Source: Zelopaecilomyces penicillatus (Eukaryota > Ascomycota > Sordariomycetes > Hypocreales > Pseudodiploosporaceae). Taken from it: a DNA stretch of 64,000 bases. The notes under the pieces were generated by a model. That model was not told where the DNA came from, searched no databases, and saw only the letters and a list, made by a program, of their open reading frames with translations. Positions 35,801 through 46,700 of this stretch are shown here, one piece after another. The translations under genes were made by a program, and so were the position numbers. The stretch lies in the NCBI GenBank assembly GCA_005765155.1, contig VCCP01000005.1, positions 3,720,001 through 3,784,000 of the forward strand. Direction: 5' to 3'. Within the stretch, counting starts at the first letter, position 1; each line of letters begins with the position of its first letter.

Positions 35801-36715
35801 TAGCATTTTGGGAGGAAGTTTACCGTATTGGGAATCATGTGCGCTAGCCACCTCAACATGTAGGAGCTGCCTCGGCCCAGTCAAGTTTTTGTGCTGCTCA
35901 TTCTCCGCACGCAGCTTCATATCAAACCCAGGCAGTCGTGGGAGCCTCCTGCTATCGGAGGGCCAGGCGCTGGGTGGGAACTTGAGTGTAAGCTTGGGGT
36001 ACTGATAGTGGTATTTCTCAAATGTCGAATGCGTAGCAAGCATGAGCTCGGCTTCCTCGAGGTGGTCTTTCCAGCGTTCGTCTTGAGGATTGGGAGTCAA
36101 GGACTTGAGGTACATTTCCAACTCATCAAACCTTGTCCTCCAGTCTGTAGTTCGACCGAAATCCTGGTCAGTGAGAAATGCCTTTGCTCTCAGCAATTGG
36201 ACTTTTGGCGGCGCTACTATCCTTCCGTTATACTCGGAGAGTTGTTGATTCTCTGGGAGATCGGTTTCGTCAACCTCGCTGTCCGACGAGGACAGTATCT
36301 GCTTTTCAACTTGAGGGATCGTGAAATGAGCATCATAGTTCAGTGTCAGCTCGATGGCACCCTCATCTCCTGCAGAATTTCCACCGGCACCGCCTAGGCC
36401 CTCTGTGCCAAATCTACTGCGCTTCTTTGGCCTTCTGACCGACTCGGGCTCGTAGCTGTTGAATGCATCGACGCAGTCCTGGGCGGATTTTGTTGGACCA
36501 GGACTCACAGCCCTCTTGCCTGCTCGAGGCGGGCAGTCTGGTTTCCATTCAATGGCTTTTTCCGGATTGTGGCCCGTTGCTCCTTGGGCTAAATTTTTGC
36601 TGTGATGCTGTTCGTCTAAACCGGTTATGGCATTCGTCATCCTCGTTGGCCGGAAAGCATCCATGATGGAGCCAGCCGGGTTTGCTTGGCCGTTACCATT
36701 CTGCTGTGCGTACAT
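32885..36715 (-). CDS. Large hypothetical protein, 1249 residues, probably nuclear
   Basis: I do not recognise this protein. Two long ORFs (34607-36715 and 32885-34576) are read as one gene: exon 1 is 34680-36715, exon 2 is 32885-34598. The 81-nt intron has donor AG|GTGTGT, a CTAAC branch and a CAATAG acceptor, and the junction reads GIIRLSHTPTG in frame. The second ORF alone begins at a TTG, which supports the fusion. The N-terminal 110 residues are disordered with a basic stretch (RRPKKRSRF, about 93-101) that could be a nuclear localisation signal. Residues about 170-680 look folded, with many aromatic residues (REPWMYNWAHNWYKKD, VVDWWLVDAKFAAHEF). The C-terminal 400 residues are charged and repetitive, including an Asp/Asn/Gly block and an alternating Glu-Lys tract, and end in a very acidic tail. 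No catalytic motif seen. Confidence 0.75.
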
Positions 36716-39703
36716 GGTCTTCTGAATAATGATCTAGGTTTTGTTGTATCTGAAATGTCGTTCCTGAGAAGATCAGATATGAATGTGTTTGTCAGGGACA
36801 CGGTTTCGGCTACCTGTTCAGATATAGCAAACGACCATGTATCAAATGAAACACCGTTGTTCCTGGGATAGAGACTTGACGGGGAAAGAGTCCAACAGCG
36901 GGTTAATATTTTGCCTCAATCATGCACATGTAACTTTGGACAGTCAATGCAGCATGGCTAGCATTCGGGATTCCTGTTTGCTTTACTTCGGGGAGGATTT
37001 CGTGGCTATGCGTTACCACATCCTATCCTCAAAGAAGGGGGTCATGCTCTTCTCATAGCATGTTGGTTACTTTCTGTTCCAGTCACACCTTTTCCCTATG
37101 CAGTATCATATTGTTTCCCCTCGGAAGTGCCCGAGGCTCGGGAAAGCAGCAACGTCCCACATTGCGCCGAAAACAGCCTTCGTTCACACATCTTTTCTTC
37201 TTCCCAGCCAATTATTTGGCAATCAGGAGCACACATTTGCCAGAATAGTCGGAAAGACAAAGAAACACGTAATTCTGAAATAGGACCAACCGGCAAGGAA
37301 CAAACATGCATGTCGTTGGAGTTGGTGAATGCACACGTGGCTGGGATGTGGAGAGAGGCTGGGGTCTCCACATTCCAATGCATCCGTTGTGGCGAGTCTA
37401 GCCTGTAGGGTAGCGACTCTTTTTGGTCTTTAATATTGAATCGCGAGCAGTTTCTTGGTCCCAGCAATTTGTTCAACTATAAGGGAATATGAAATAATGC
37501 GCCTTATATCAATAAGCCAACATTCTTGGTTTTGAAAGTGAAATTTGGCTGTTGTTTTCATCGTGTGGAAGGGTAATGTTGAAACAGCACTTTCCTAATA
37601 CCTAACACCAGACAGTTAATGTAAGCAACGTCCGACATAACACATAACATACAAAACATCATACAACCACTGACACAGATTCATCTCATTTAGAACTTCA
37701 CTGCACTAGGCAATTATCCAAAACACCCGAGGCAAACCCCGAATCACAACTTTAAAGTCTTGCACATGCACACATGCACTGCGCACACATCAGCGCCCGT
37801 TCTTTGTCTTTGTTGGTCGTCCATACATATCACGTCCGCATTTGGAACAAACACTCCTGTCAAAACCTCTCCTCTTTGTTGCCATTTTTAGCCCCATTGT
37901 CGGGGACCACCTCCTTCTACCCCCTTGTCCCATTGTGTCCTAATTTGTCCATGCCCGCCCCCCCCTCTCCCCCAAATTTCATCAAAAGAAATCGTCAAAG
38001 AGCCGCCCCAAGGAGCCAAACAGAAGAGAGCCAGGGGGTTCATTCACTCGAAACTTTTTCTCTCCTCCCTCTGCATCTGGATTGGACCTTTCTTGGCACA
38101 CCCCCAAGCACGTAAACGTAACATACATACAAAAACGCGCCAATCTCCCTCCCTCCCTCGCCCCTGTGTATGCGCTGGCAGAAAAAAAAAAAAACTTCTT
38201 GCACAAGGTACGCTTTGTTGCAGCAAAAACGGGTTCTACTTTTAAAATTACAAGCTGCTGCAAATCCTTTCCCCAGTCTTTCTTCCAAGGGGGCACCTGG
38301 CAAACACACCCAAGTCTCTCATAGAGGCTTATGTCATCGCCAGTAGACCACGGCTAATGCCACAGTGGCCCAGTGTCTCAAAAAGACTCCACAGTGCGTC
38401 GCCCCAGGTCTGTGGCTTGATGAGCCTTCAGTGTTTCCAGTGGCGCCAGCGTCTGGTGTGGGACGGCTGAGAGGGTCTCCAATTACACCATGCAGCTGGC
38501 GACACCAATGGCAGTGAACCTCGTCTCTAATTAGCGCAAAGGATCAATCAAAAGTAATATTTGGTCCCTGGTCGTAGGTCCATCATGGCAGACGTCCAAG
38601 ACTTGTGCTTTTATTTGGTTGGCCCTGCTACCATTCATGCCCTGGTGGCCTGAGGCTCCACGCGTAAGCCAAAAAGGGATTAATGATTGATTACCTGTGC
38701 TTTCGACAGAGGACTACGAGGAAAGATAGCGAGCTGGCAGATACGACATGTACGCATGCAGAATCACTGGAGAAACACCAAGGAGCCAGGTATTTTGAAG
38801 CAATTCTTCTTTTACTTCTTTGTGCTTGCTTGCACTACCCATACACGGGGCGGGAGTTTTGGCAAATGCCACCAAGGGAGACCATACAAAGACTCTCAAC
38901 ATCCCCACCACCCACTAAGCCAGCAGACCATTGCCAAATCCCTTCCCCTCCAAGACGTCCAAGGGGTGACCGTCTTGTACGGATTGCAGTACCCACTCGC
39001 CCGCCATAGCTCGTCAGCCATCGATAGAATTATACACCCATCTCTGCCTTCGTCTTCGCCCGGTGACAGGTCGAGATCGGATCCAGAAGTACTCTTCCTG
39101 GTACTTCAGCTTTTCGACTTCCCTCAATTCTCCCGCTTCAGGGTATATTTCCTTCTCAAGAGGCCACTTTGCATTCTTGGTGTTCCTTTTCCCCATCTCA
39201 AGGCTGGCCAAGCTGATATCCTCTCTACTTTCTATTCCTTGGAAAAGATTCCACCACAGGACAACCCCCTTTTGTAAAATAAAATAAAATCGCAGGGGCG
39301 CAAGAAAGTCCCAAGCACACATGTACCACGCCTGTGGAGACGCGCATTTGACCCGGGAGCGCAAAAACTCGCAAAAACTCGAGGAAATGGGGTATGATCC
39401 GCGGTCCGTTTTTTTTTGGTGCCGAAAGACTTGCTGATATGATTCGAATTTAACACAAAAAAGAGGAACAACGATAAAAGAAGTCGCTAAATGCCATGAC
39501 GTAGATACGAAAATATATCATTCTGAAAGCCACGTTGTATCAAAGCTGCTCGAGGAAAACGGCCCTAACCTGGTGACGAGTGGGTGTGTGTAATTAAAGC
39601 ATGAGATTATTTCCCTGGTTCGTTAATAGAAGTGCTGAACCAAGGTATGAATCATGTTCCTAGTTGTTCTGACTTAATTCCAACGCAAGTTCCACCAACT
39701 TTC
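36716..39703. other. Intergenic region between the large unknown gene and the cyclin
   Basis: 3 kb holding the promoter of the large unknown gene and the 3' flank of the cyclin gene. Pyrimidine-rich segments lie at 37840-38170 on the plus strand. An A-run lies at about 38181-38193, and a direct repeat of GCAAAAACTC at 39361-39380. ORFs of up to 196 codons (38687-39277) have no domain. No gene supported. Confidence 0.55.
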
Positions 39704-40953
39704 CTATTGTTGATGTATCGTGTGTTGGTTGACAAAACCAGCATGTTGATGCATGTGTTTTGAATATGCGGTGGGATGCCCATGTGGTGGTGTAGGCGTG
39801 ACCGGACATCGAGGAGCTTGGTAAGACTCTTTGACCATGTTGTTATTGGTCGCACCGAAGCAGGCACCGTCGGGGGTGATTGGTGGAGTTAGATATCCCT
39901 CGAAACCCATCGTGGCGCCATGTCCCTTTTGAGGAGTGCTGTAGATGTCGACGTGCTTTGAAGGAATCTCCGCTGGCGGCGATGGAGGCATAGCATTGCG
40001 TCGAGCCATAGCAGCTTGCTCGGCCATAAAGTCCGCCAGCTTCTGGGATGCCCTTGACAGGTTCGTCGTGGAGTACTTCCGGGCCAATGTTGGTGAGGGT
40101 TGGTTAAGATGTTGAGAGAGGGTGAGCAGCGTAAGGTTCTCAGTATGATCCCATTCCCCATCGTTTATTTCAGGTCGTCCCAAGATCGCCCGTGCGAGTG
40201 CCAGAGAGGAGCGTGCCATCATTGAAGGCTTTGTCGAAACAAATTCGCGGTGGTACAATGCAATCTCGCATAGATAGGCAGCCATATGTTCAACCTCGCG
40301 ATCATCCTGCTCCTCAATCACCATGAGTGATGAGAAGAAGTCGACAGTAGGATGACCGATGCTCCACTCTAGGGTGTTTAGCACATGCATCTCCATCTGG
40401 GTGAACATGCCGGCATCATAAAGACCACAGCACATGTTGTTGAGCTCGTGGATCTGAGGCACGCGGTCTTTCTTATCGCCATACTTGGCCGCAATAAGGA
40501 GAGCTGCACAGCCAACAAGCTGGTAGTGCTGCTTGTAAACAACACGCCGAGAACAGTATCGATCTAGCAGATTGACAGTGAGAAACAACGTTTCTGGGAG
40601 AAGGGCAAAGGCAGCGTGTGCCTCGATGAGGAAATCGATCAAATAAGGGCGCATGAACCACTGGATCTCGCGTTGCATATCGATGAGGTTGGCATCGGGG
40701 AGTGTCTCGTCCTGTTTTGAAAGTTAGCATAGAGCGCGGGTAAACACATGTTTCTATTGGTACATGCCTCCATGTGTCTCATGTGTTGCATGATGTCCTC
40801 GAGATATTCTTCACCCGCAAGTCGTGAGAGCTCGCAGGCAATGAGGTCTTGCCGATTGCGAGCATGCATCTTTGCTGCGCTGCGGGCGCTGAGTCGCTGC
40901 TGGGGTTCATCGGACTCGATGAAGAAAGAGTCGTCGTGCTGAGAGTAAGCCAT
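39704..40953 (-). CDS. cln1: G1/S-specific cyclin, Cln1 type
   Basis: Regulatory subunit expected to activate the main cyclin-dependent kinase at G1/S and in polarised growth. Exons 40768-40953 and 39704-40711; the 56-nt intron has a GC donor (GAG|GCATGT), a CTAAC branch and an AACAG acceptor; 397 residues. Splicing gives RHMEDETLPDANLIDMQREIQ, continuous with the cyclin family; the only nearby GT donor would create a stop. The cyclin box spans about residues 65-200 (IQWFMRPYLIDFLIEAH, LLDRYCSRRVVYKQHYQLVG, AALLIAAKYGDKKDRVP). The second cyclin fold extends to about 290. The C-tail is Pro/His/Thr-rich with several S/T-P sites, typical of unstable G1 cyclins. Start 40953 is the first ATG in frame downstream of the promoter. 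Confidence 0.93.
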
Positions 40954-42320
40954 GATGAAATATGGCGTTGCAATTGAAAGAAGTGGCAGAAAATACAAAT
41001 TCGAAGTGGTCAAAGAAGGACTGGTAGTTTCTCCAGGAATCTGAGGTCGGAGACGGTTCGACAAGGAATGAGCCTGGATGCGTATAAAGAGTGTACCGCA
41101 ACCGAGGAATTAAGATATTAAGATATTAATGAGCGTGGGGAGAAACTAATGGAAAAGAGTGACTGTGGTCGGAAATAAACCCAAGACCATGAAGACTCGA
41201 AGTTAATCGAGACTAAAAGAGAGAAAAAAGAGAGAGAACCCGCTTCAGATTGAATTGGGATTCTAAAAGTGGGTCTAAATATTTCTCATTAGTCTTGACT
41301 ACTAAGCAGAAGTAAAACATCATTGACAAAGCAGTCAAAGTGTCATGGAGGTAGTCTGTGTGTATTGTTGTAAAAAAATAAAAAAAATATCGAGAGATGG
41401 GATTGACACGATAAACGTGGTTGGATTTTGTCACATCTGGCAATCGGGAAGAAGAGAATACGAGAGAGAAAACGCCTTACCGAGACAGATCTGATGATGG
41501 ATGGGAACAACGAGTTAACGTCTCCCATAGAAGGTGAAAGGCGAATGTGGGGGATGACCAAAGACTGCAGAGAGCGGACTCGGCATGCAGCTGTAAATGC
41601 GCAACACGCAAAGTCAGCCAATGGTCGAAACCTAATTCAACGCCAACCCCACGAAACGTACCTTCCTCACACGGAGCACACTATGCAGGAATCACCGAAA
41701 AAGGTGAGAGATGACGATTAAATCATGCGAGGTCGTGCGTTTATTTGCCAAGTGACCACCTTGGTGAGGGGAATGTCGGAGAAAAGTGAGAAATGCACTT
41801 TGAGTCGTGGAATTGACGATTGGTAGAGGACACTTCGTATGTGTGCCTGCGTACAAGTCTCGGGAGAGAAGAGTTTCTCGATCGTTTCGTCGAATAGGGA
41901 CGGGCAACGAAAGGTCGGTTCTGTAGATTTATGGCGGATGTGGATGAAAGATGGAAGTTCCTCGTCGCCTGAGCCGTGGGACTTCTTGTTATGCCTAGGT
42001 GAAGTAGGCAGGCAAGATGTTTAAAAAAAGAAAAAGAAAAAACCCGAAAGACCAATCAAGGTATTTCTTCTCAAAATTTGATTCGCTTCTTCCTCTTCCC
42101 TAGGAACTAAAACCGTCTTGGAGCTTCTTCTTCCTATGCTTTTATACAAAGGTCGTAGGAAAAAGGGGGGCGCAGGATGTCGAGCGGCGGTCGGTCGGAA
42201 TTCTCCTCAATCCAGGGCCAAACTTCCTTTTCGACCTGTGATCGAGTCGGGTCAGAAAAAGGTGGAATGGATGAGGGAATGAATGGATAAGGGAAGAGGG
42301 AGAGGAGGGGGAGGAGGAGG
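40954..42320. promoter_or_regulatory. Proximal upstream region of the cyclin gene
   Basis: Expected promoter and long leader of the cyclin. It has a direct repeat of TAAGATAT at 41111-41126. ORFs on both strands are short, without domains, and partly begin at TTG. No MluI-type ACGCGT box was seen in this first 1.4 kb. Confidence 0.35.
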
Positions 42321-42575
42321 GACGTGGGATAAAAGGTAGGAGGAGGTTGCGGGAGAGGAGAAAGGACTGGAGGAGAGGTAGTTTTAACAGGATGGGCGAC
42401 TGGGTACGGGCAAAGGTACAGGCTGAGAGGTACCGGCCCTGCTGGGTGGGCGTGCTGGGTGTAGGCAATTGGTGTGCCTGGGGGGGATTGGAGCAAGGAA
42501 GGCATGGTGTATGGGGGGGGATGGAGGATGAGCGAGGACGAGCCCGGTTTGGGCTGGTGGCTCCTCGTTGGTGCA

Positions 42576-42640
42576 GTGGTTCCAGTGGGTGGCTCCAGTG
42601 GCTCCAGTGGCTCCCCCAGTGGCCCCCAGTGGCTCGCTGG
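42576..42640. repeat. Short minisatellite, unit about GTGGCTCCA
   Basis: Around seven imperfect tandem copies of a 9-10 bp unit, diverging towards the right end where CCCCCAGTGGC variants appear. It lies 1.6 kb upstream of the cyclin start codon. Confidence 0.8.
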
Positions 42641-43726
42641 ACCTTGCCCTGCTTGAGGTGCCCCCAGGTGCAGCGACTTGTGCTGCCGTACCGCGTCGCC
42701 CTTGTGGGCTGCACTACGGGGGGCGTGCGCCTGAGGGGGTAGAGGTTGAGGTTGAGAGGGGGGGTCGGCTGGGGAGTGGCCCTTCCGCATCATTGGGGGT
42801 GGCCTCGTGTGGATTTTGTGCACAATCGCTGTGCCAGATGCACATGCAAGTGCAGAGAACGCGCACAATATCCACACACATAATGCAACACATAAACACG
42901 CACAAACGTGCACATTCGTACACAAAAAGCCAGGAGAGAGAGAGACAGAAAAGAGACAAGTACGTACCGGACAGAGGTGGGTTCCGAGATTCTGATCGGG
43001 ATCTTTGGTGTTTTGTTTCTGCTAATATTATCATGAACAGGTATTCATGGCCTTCTAGGTCGGAAATGGCTGGGGCGTCTTTTGCATGCCTTGCCCTGGC
43101 TGTGAAATTTATTTATCCCTTGGCTGCCCTCTTAACGAACGCTGGTGTGTGCTTTCCCCCAGCCCTCTCTTCCTCTCTCATTCATTCACTCTTTTGGTGG
43201 AATATCTCAAGGTGGCAAGGAAAATGTGTGCCTTTTGGGCCCTGTCAAACAACAGGCTGAGCAGCGCGCGCCGGGTGGGCTCGAACCGAGAGATGGTACT
43301 GTGTGGCTTGGGCGTAGGAATGGGCTTCCTCTATGCTGAGTGAGAGAGAGCAGCAGCAGAGGGTTTTCTCACAACGGACCCGTGAAAGTAAGTCCCTTGG
43401 CAAAAAGGTTCGGTTCGTCAGTCGTTTTTTTTGGGTCAGCGCTCTGTCTCACTGCTTCTAGCAAGGGGGGGCCGGACCGTTGACAAAGGAGCTTCTGGAT
43501 GATTATATGGGACTTGGAGCAAGGGAAAAGATAAATTAACATCAACTGGAACAACAATAACAATAACATCATCACGACATGTCTAATTCTTGACTAGCTT
43601 AATCCCTTGTTGATATGCTTTCTGTTTGTTTTTGGACGTAGGTGTCGTGGCGAGATGGCCGTTTCGAGACAGGCCCAGAATGGACACATGACGGAGAGGT
43701 ACTACAGGTACCATAACATGAGAAGA

Positions 43727-43750
43727 GTGTGTGTGTGTGTGTGTGTGTGT
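43727..43750. repeat. (GT)12 microsatellite
   Basis: Twelve uninterrupted GT units in the gene-free region. Confidence 0.95.
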
Positions 43751-46700
43751 GGCACCACTCCGTACAGGTACAGCTATTGCAGACATCCACTCATCCGCCA
43801 TCCCGTCCACCCATTACGCTCACATAACCACGAACTAATAAGTTATAATATGGGAAGTGCCCAAAGTGCTTCGTAATTATACATCACACACACAAGACAA
43901 TGAGGGAATACGTAGCAGAATCTGGACGTGCTGTAACATAATTACCGCCTACTTACGCAACTCACCCTTTTTGTTCATCTCGGCCGCAAAAAGCCCATTG
44001 CCTCTAAATCACTGGCAGATCATCCCAAGGGGGGAGGAGAGAAGAGCTGTCCTGTCTGTGCCTGAACGAAAGTAATGAGCCACACATCGTCTTGGCACAA
44101 CGCACAAACATTCGCTAAGGAAGCTGATGATATTAAAACATCTCGTGGACGGCCGTCTTTGGGGGGGATGGGGCGAGAGAGGGACTCAAAACGTGGCACG
44201 GAGCGCACGAGGATAACTATAGAGTCGAAACCCTTCCCTATAACGGTGGGGCCTTCTTCGTTGGAATAACACTCGTAATCCAGGTAGGTAGGTCGGTGTT
44301 GTGTGTGGAATCACCATCAAATAGCTACTCCGACAGGGTTCCTGGCCAGGCGCCGTTGGAGCGTAGGTAGCTAGGAGCAAAATCGTCTGGGGTGGTCGTA
44401 ATGGTGGTGGTGGTGTGGTGGTGGTTTGCCCTTTTTTTCACGGTCAGTGCGCCGAGAGCTGGGGCCAAATCAGTGGTGGTGTTATAGCCATTATTATACC
44501 TTGATAACTTATTACCATTTCGTCGTATATGGGATGGACGCTGGGATGCCTTTCTTGCTGAAAAAAGGCTCGTTGATGAATGGCCCAGCGTGTCGGTCCA
44601 GCCAAGGGGGCGCCAGTCCCAACTGGGTCTGCGAGCAATGCCGTTTTCAGCCCACCATATTTGAGCTTAGCCTGTTTTCGAAAGCTCTTCCGCCGCCGCA
44701 GGTCTGCATACATACAAAATGGTTAACAAGCTGGGCGAAAAGGACGGGCGGTCTTGTCGTCCAATCGAGATGCACGTACATATGTTCTTTCACTGTAGGA
44801 TGGATGCCTCCCCTGGGACGCAGAATGTACCTGGATCTCTCTCTCTGTCTCTGCGGGGCATCCCGGTCAGCAGCAACTGGGAAACACACTGACCGTCCGT
44901 CGCACATCCCCATCTCAGCCCATCTAATGCCTCTGATTCGCTCATCCAGGGGTCTGGCTGGGGGCCAATGAAGTGAGTGGCCATGCGCAAGCGGCCTTTG
45001 GACTCCTGCCATGAGCGAACCGTGAGCCAAACACCGCGTGTCTTCCCCGGATTTGAGCTGGAATCGTCTTATCTGTAGGTCACAAGACGAGACAGCCCAT
45101 ACAGCTGCAGAGGACGAATGTTCGCACGAGCAGCTTGTCCCTGCTGTCCGAGACGAAACTTGGCTAGGCAGCTTGAAAGACCCAAGGCGGTGGTAGCCGC
45201 AGGTCCAATAATGGGTTGGAAAAACAGCGCTGCTGCCACAGGATCCAATGGCCCAAGGATCGACGATGGGGGTGGCCGCCACCTCCGTGGCCGCGAGCCA
45301 ATCATGGCTTCCAGACGCGCTTCTGCACGACGTTCGAGAGTCCAATTAATTCATGCATGTCATGATGAGCTCTTTTGCCAATGATTCGAGCCGGTTGCAC
45401 GAGAGAAGCGGGCTAGCACCAGCGAGCAGCACCAGCAGAGCCTCCTCTCTCTCCTCCTCCACTGTGGCCCCCCATCGGGAGCTCCAGCTGTGTCTCGAGC
45501 CCCCCCCCCCCCGATAGCTGGGCGGCAGCTCAGGGGCGAGTTCGTCCACGATTAGGGATGCTTGCACGTGCCCTGCTGCTAATCTGGGCACCCTCAAAAT
45601 TAGAAGATTGCGGACACTGCTATGGACTCTGCTCATTTCCGACAAAAAGCGAGGATAGCAAGGGAAACAATGCAATATATGCATATTCCGACACCACGAT
45701 AATTTCTATCATCATCATCATCATGACTTCTCCACCAAAACCTTCGACGTAGGTAGCGAGCTAATGGCATGGCATTCGCCCAAAGGGGACAAGCTCCACA
45801 ACCCATCCTCCAACATGAAGCCCAAATTGCAGGGATCTGACAACACCCTCTTGACACCATCTTGCTAGCAGCTAGTCGTGATTACTGGGTAATTACTCCG
45901 TCCTGGCACGTCAGGATCTAGATTTAGCGGGGGAGCAGACACAGCCCTACAGGCTGCCTACCTGTGGGCCGTACAGTACATCTGTACGAAGAGAGGCTTG
46001 AATCAACAGACAAGGAAGAACAACAACAACAACAAACGAACAACCACCACGGCTGCAGGCACAAACAAGTGGAAAGCCGAAGCCCAGCCACCGTAATAAC
46101 GCCAGCGATCGCTGTCGAGATGCGGGCTGCCAACTCCGAAGCGATCCTTAATTAGGGCTGCCTTGCCCAACGACAAGATGGCATCTAATTTTGCTTTGAG
46201 AATCGCATTTCAACGCCCTTATTAGCCCCGACATCTGTGGGAAACTCGACATCTGCCTGCACGCTCTAATCTCCAACTGTCAAGATGCCGTGTGTGACAC
46301 ACGACCACCACTCCCAACAAAGCCTCTTTGGGGGCTTCTAGATGAAGAGATGGATGCTTTCCTGTGCTGCGGCGCTCTGCTATCTGCCGGGAACACCACC
46401 CCCCAACCGAGAAAAGCATCATTTGCGGGTGACACCACCCCAGCCTACCGTCTGCCCCCAAATCCGGTAACAACAGACAAGCAGACTGCTACCTCCATCG
46501 CATACAACGCATGCGCCCCTCAGCTTATATGCATGTTTGAGAGCCACCAAAAGACAAGGCAACCAAGCAAAAAAGCTCAGACAAATACCGAGCGAGAAAA
46601 AAAGAAGAAGGCGACCAGCGCGGGATGCAACGGGACAGCGCAGCGCCTTCTCCGTCTGAGCGTCTGAAGGGGGCCGCGGTACATCCGGGGAGGAGCTAAC

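Larger units (their letters stand above)
42321..46700. other. Gene-free region, segment 1
   Basis: No supportable gene. Positions 42240-42800 are G/purine-rich on the plus strand and include a GTGGCTCCA-type minisatellite. Other content: (GT)12 at 43727-43750, CAA-rich tracts at 43551-43572 and 46019-46050, GTGGTGGTG repeats near 44410, and a 13-base C run at 45500-45512. The longest frames (42134-42925 and 44647-45345, both minus strand) begin at TTG and are Pro/Ser- or Cys/Arg-biased. Confidence 0.55.

Noticed and set aside
42134..42925. 263-codon minus-strand ORF upstream of the cyclin
   Set aside because: Begins at TTG, is dominated by Pro/Ser low complexity and runs through the minisatellite.
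44647..45345. 232-codon minus-strand ORF
   Set aside because: Begins at TTG and has biased Cys/Arg/Ser composition with no domain.
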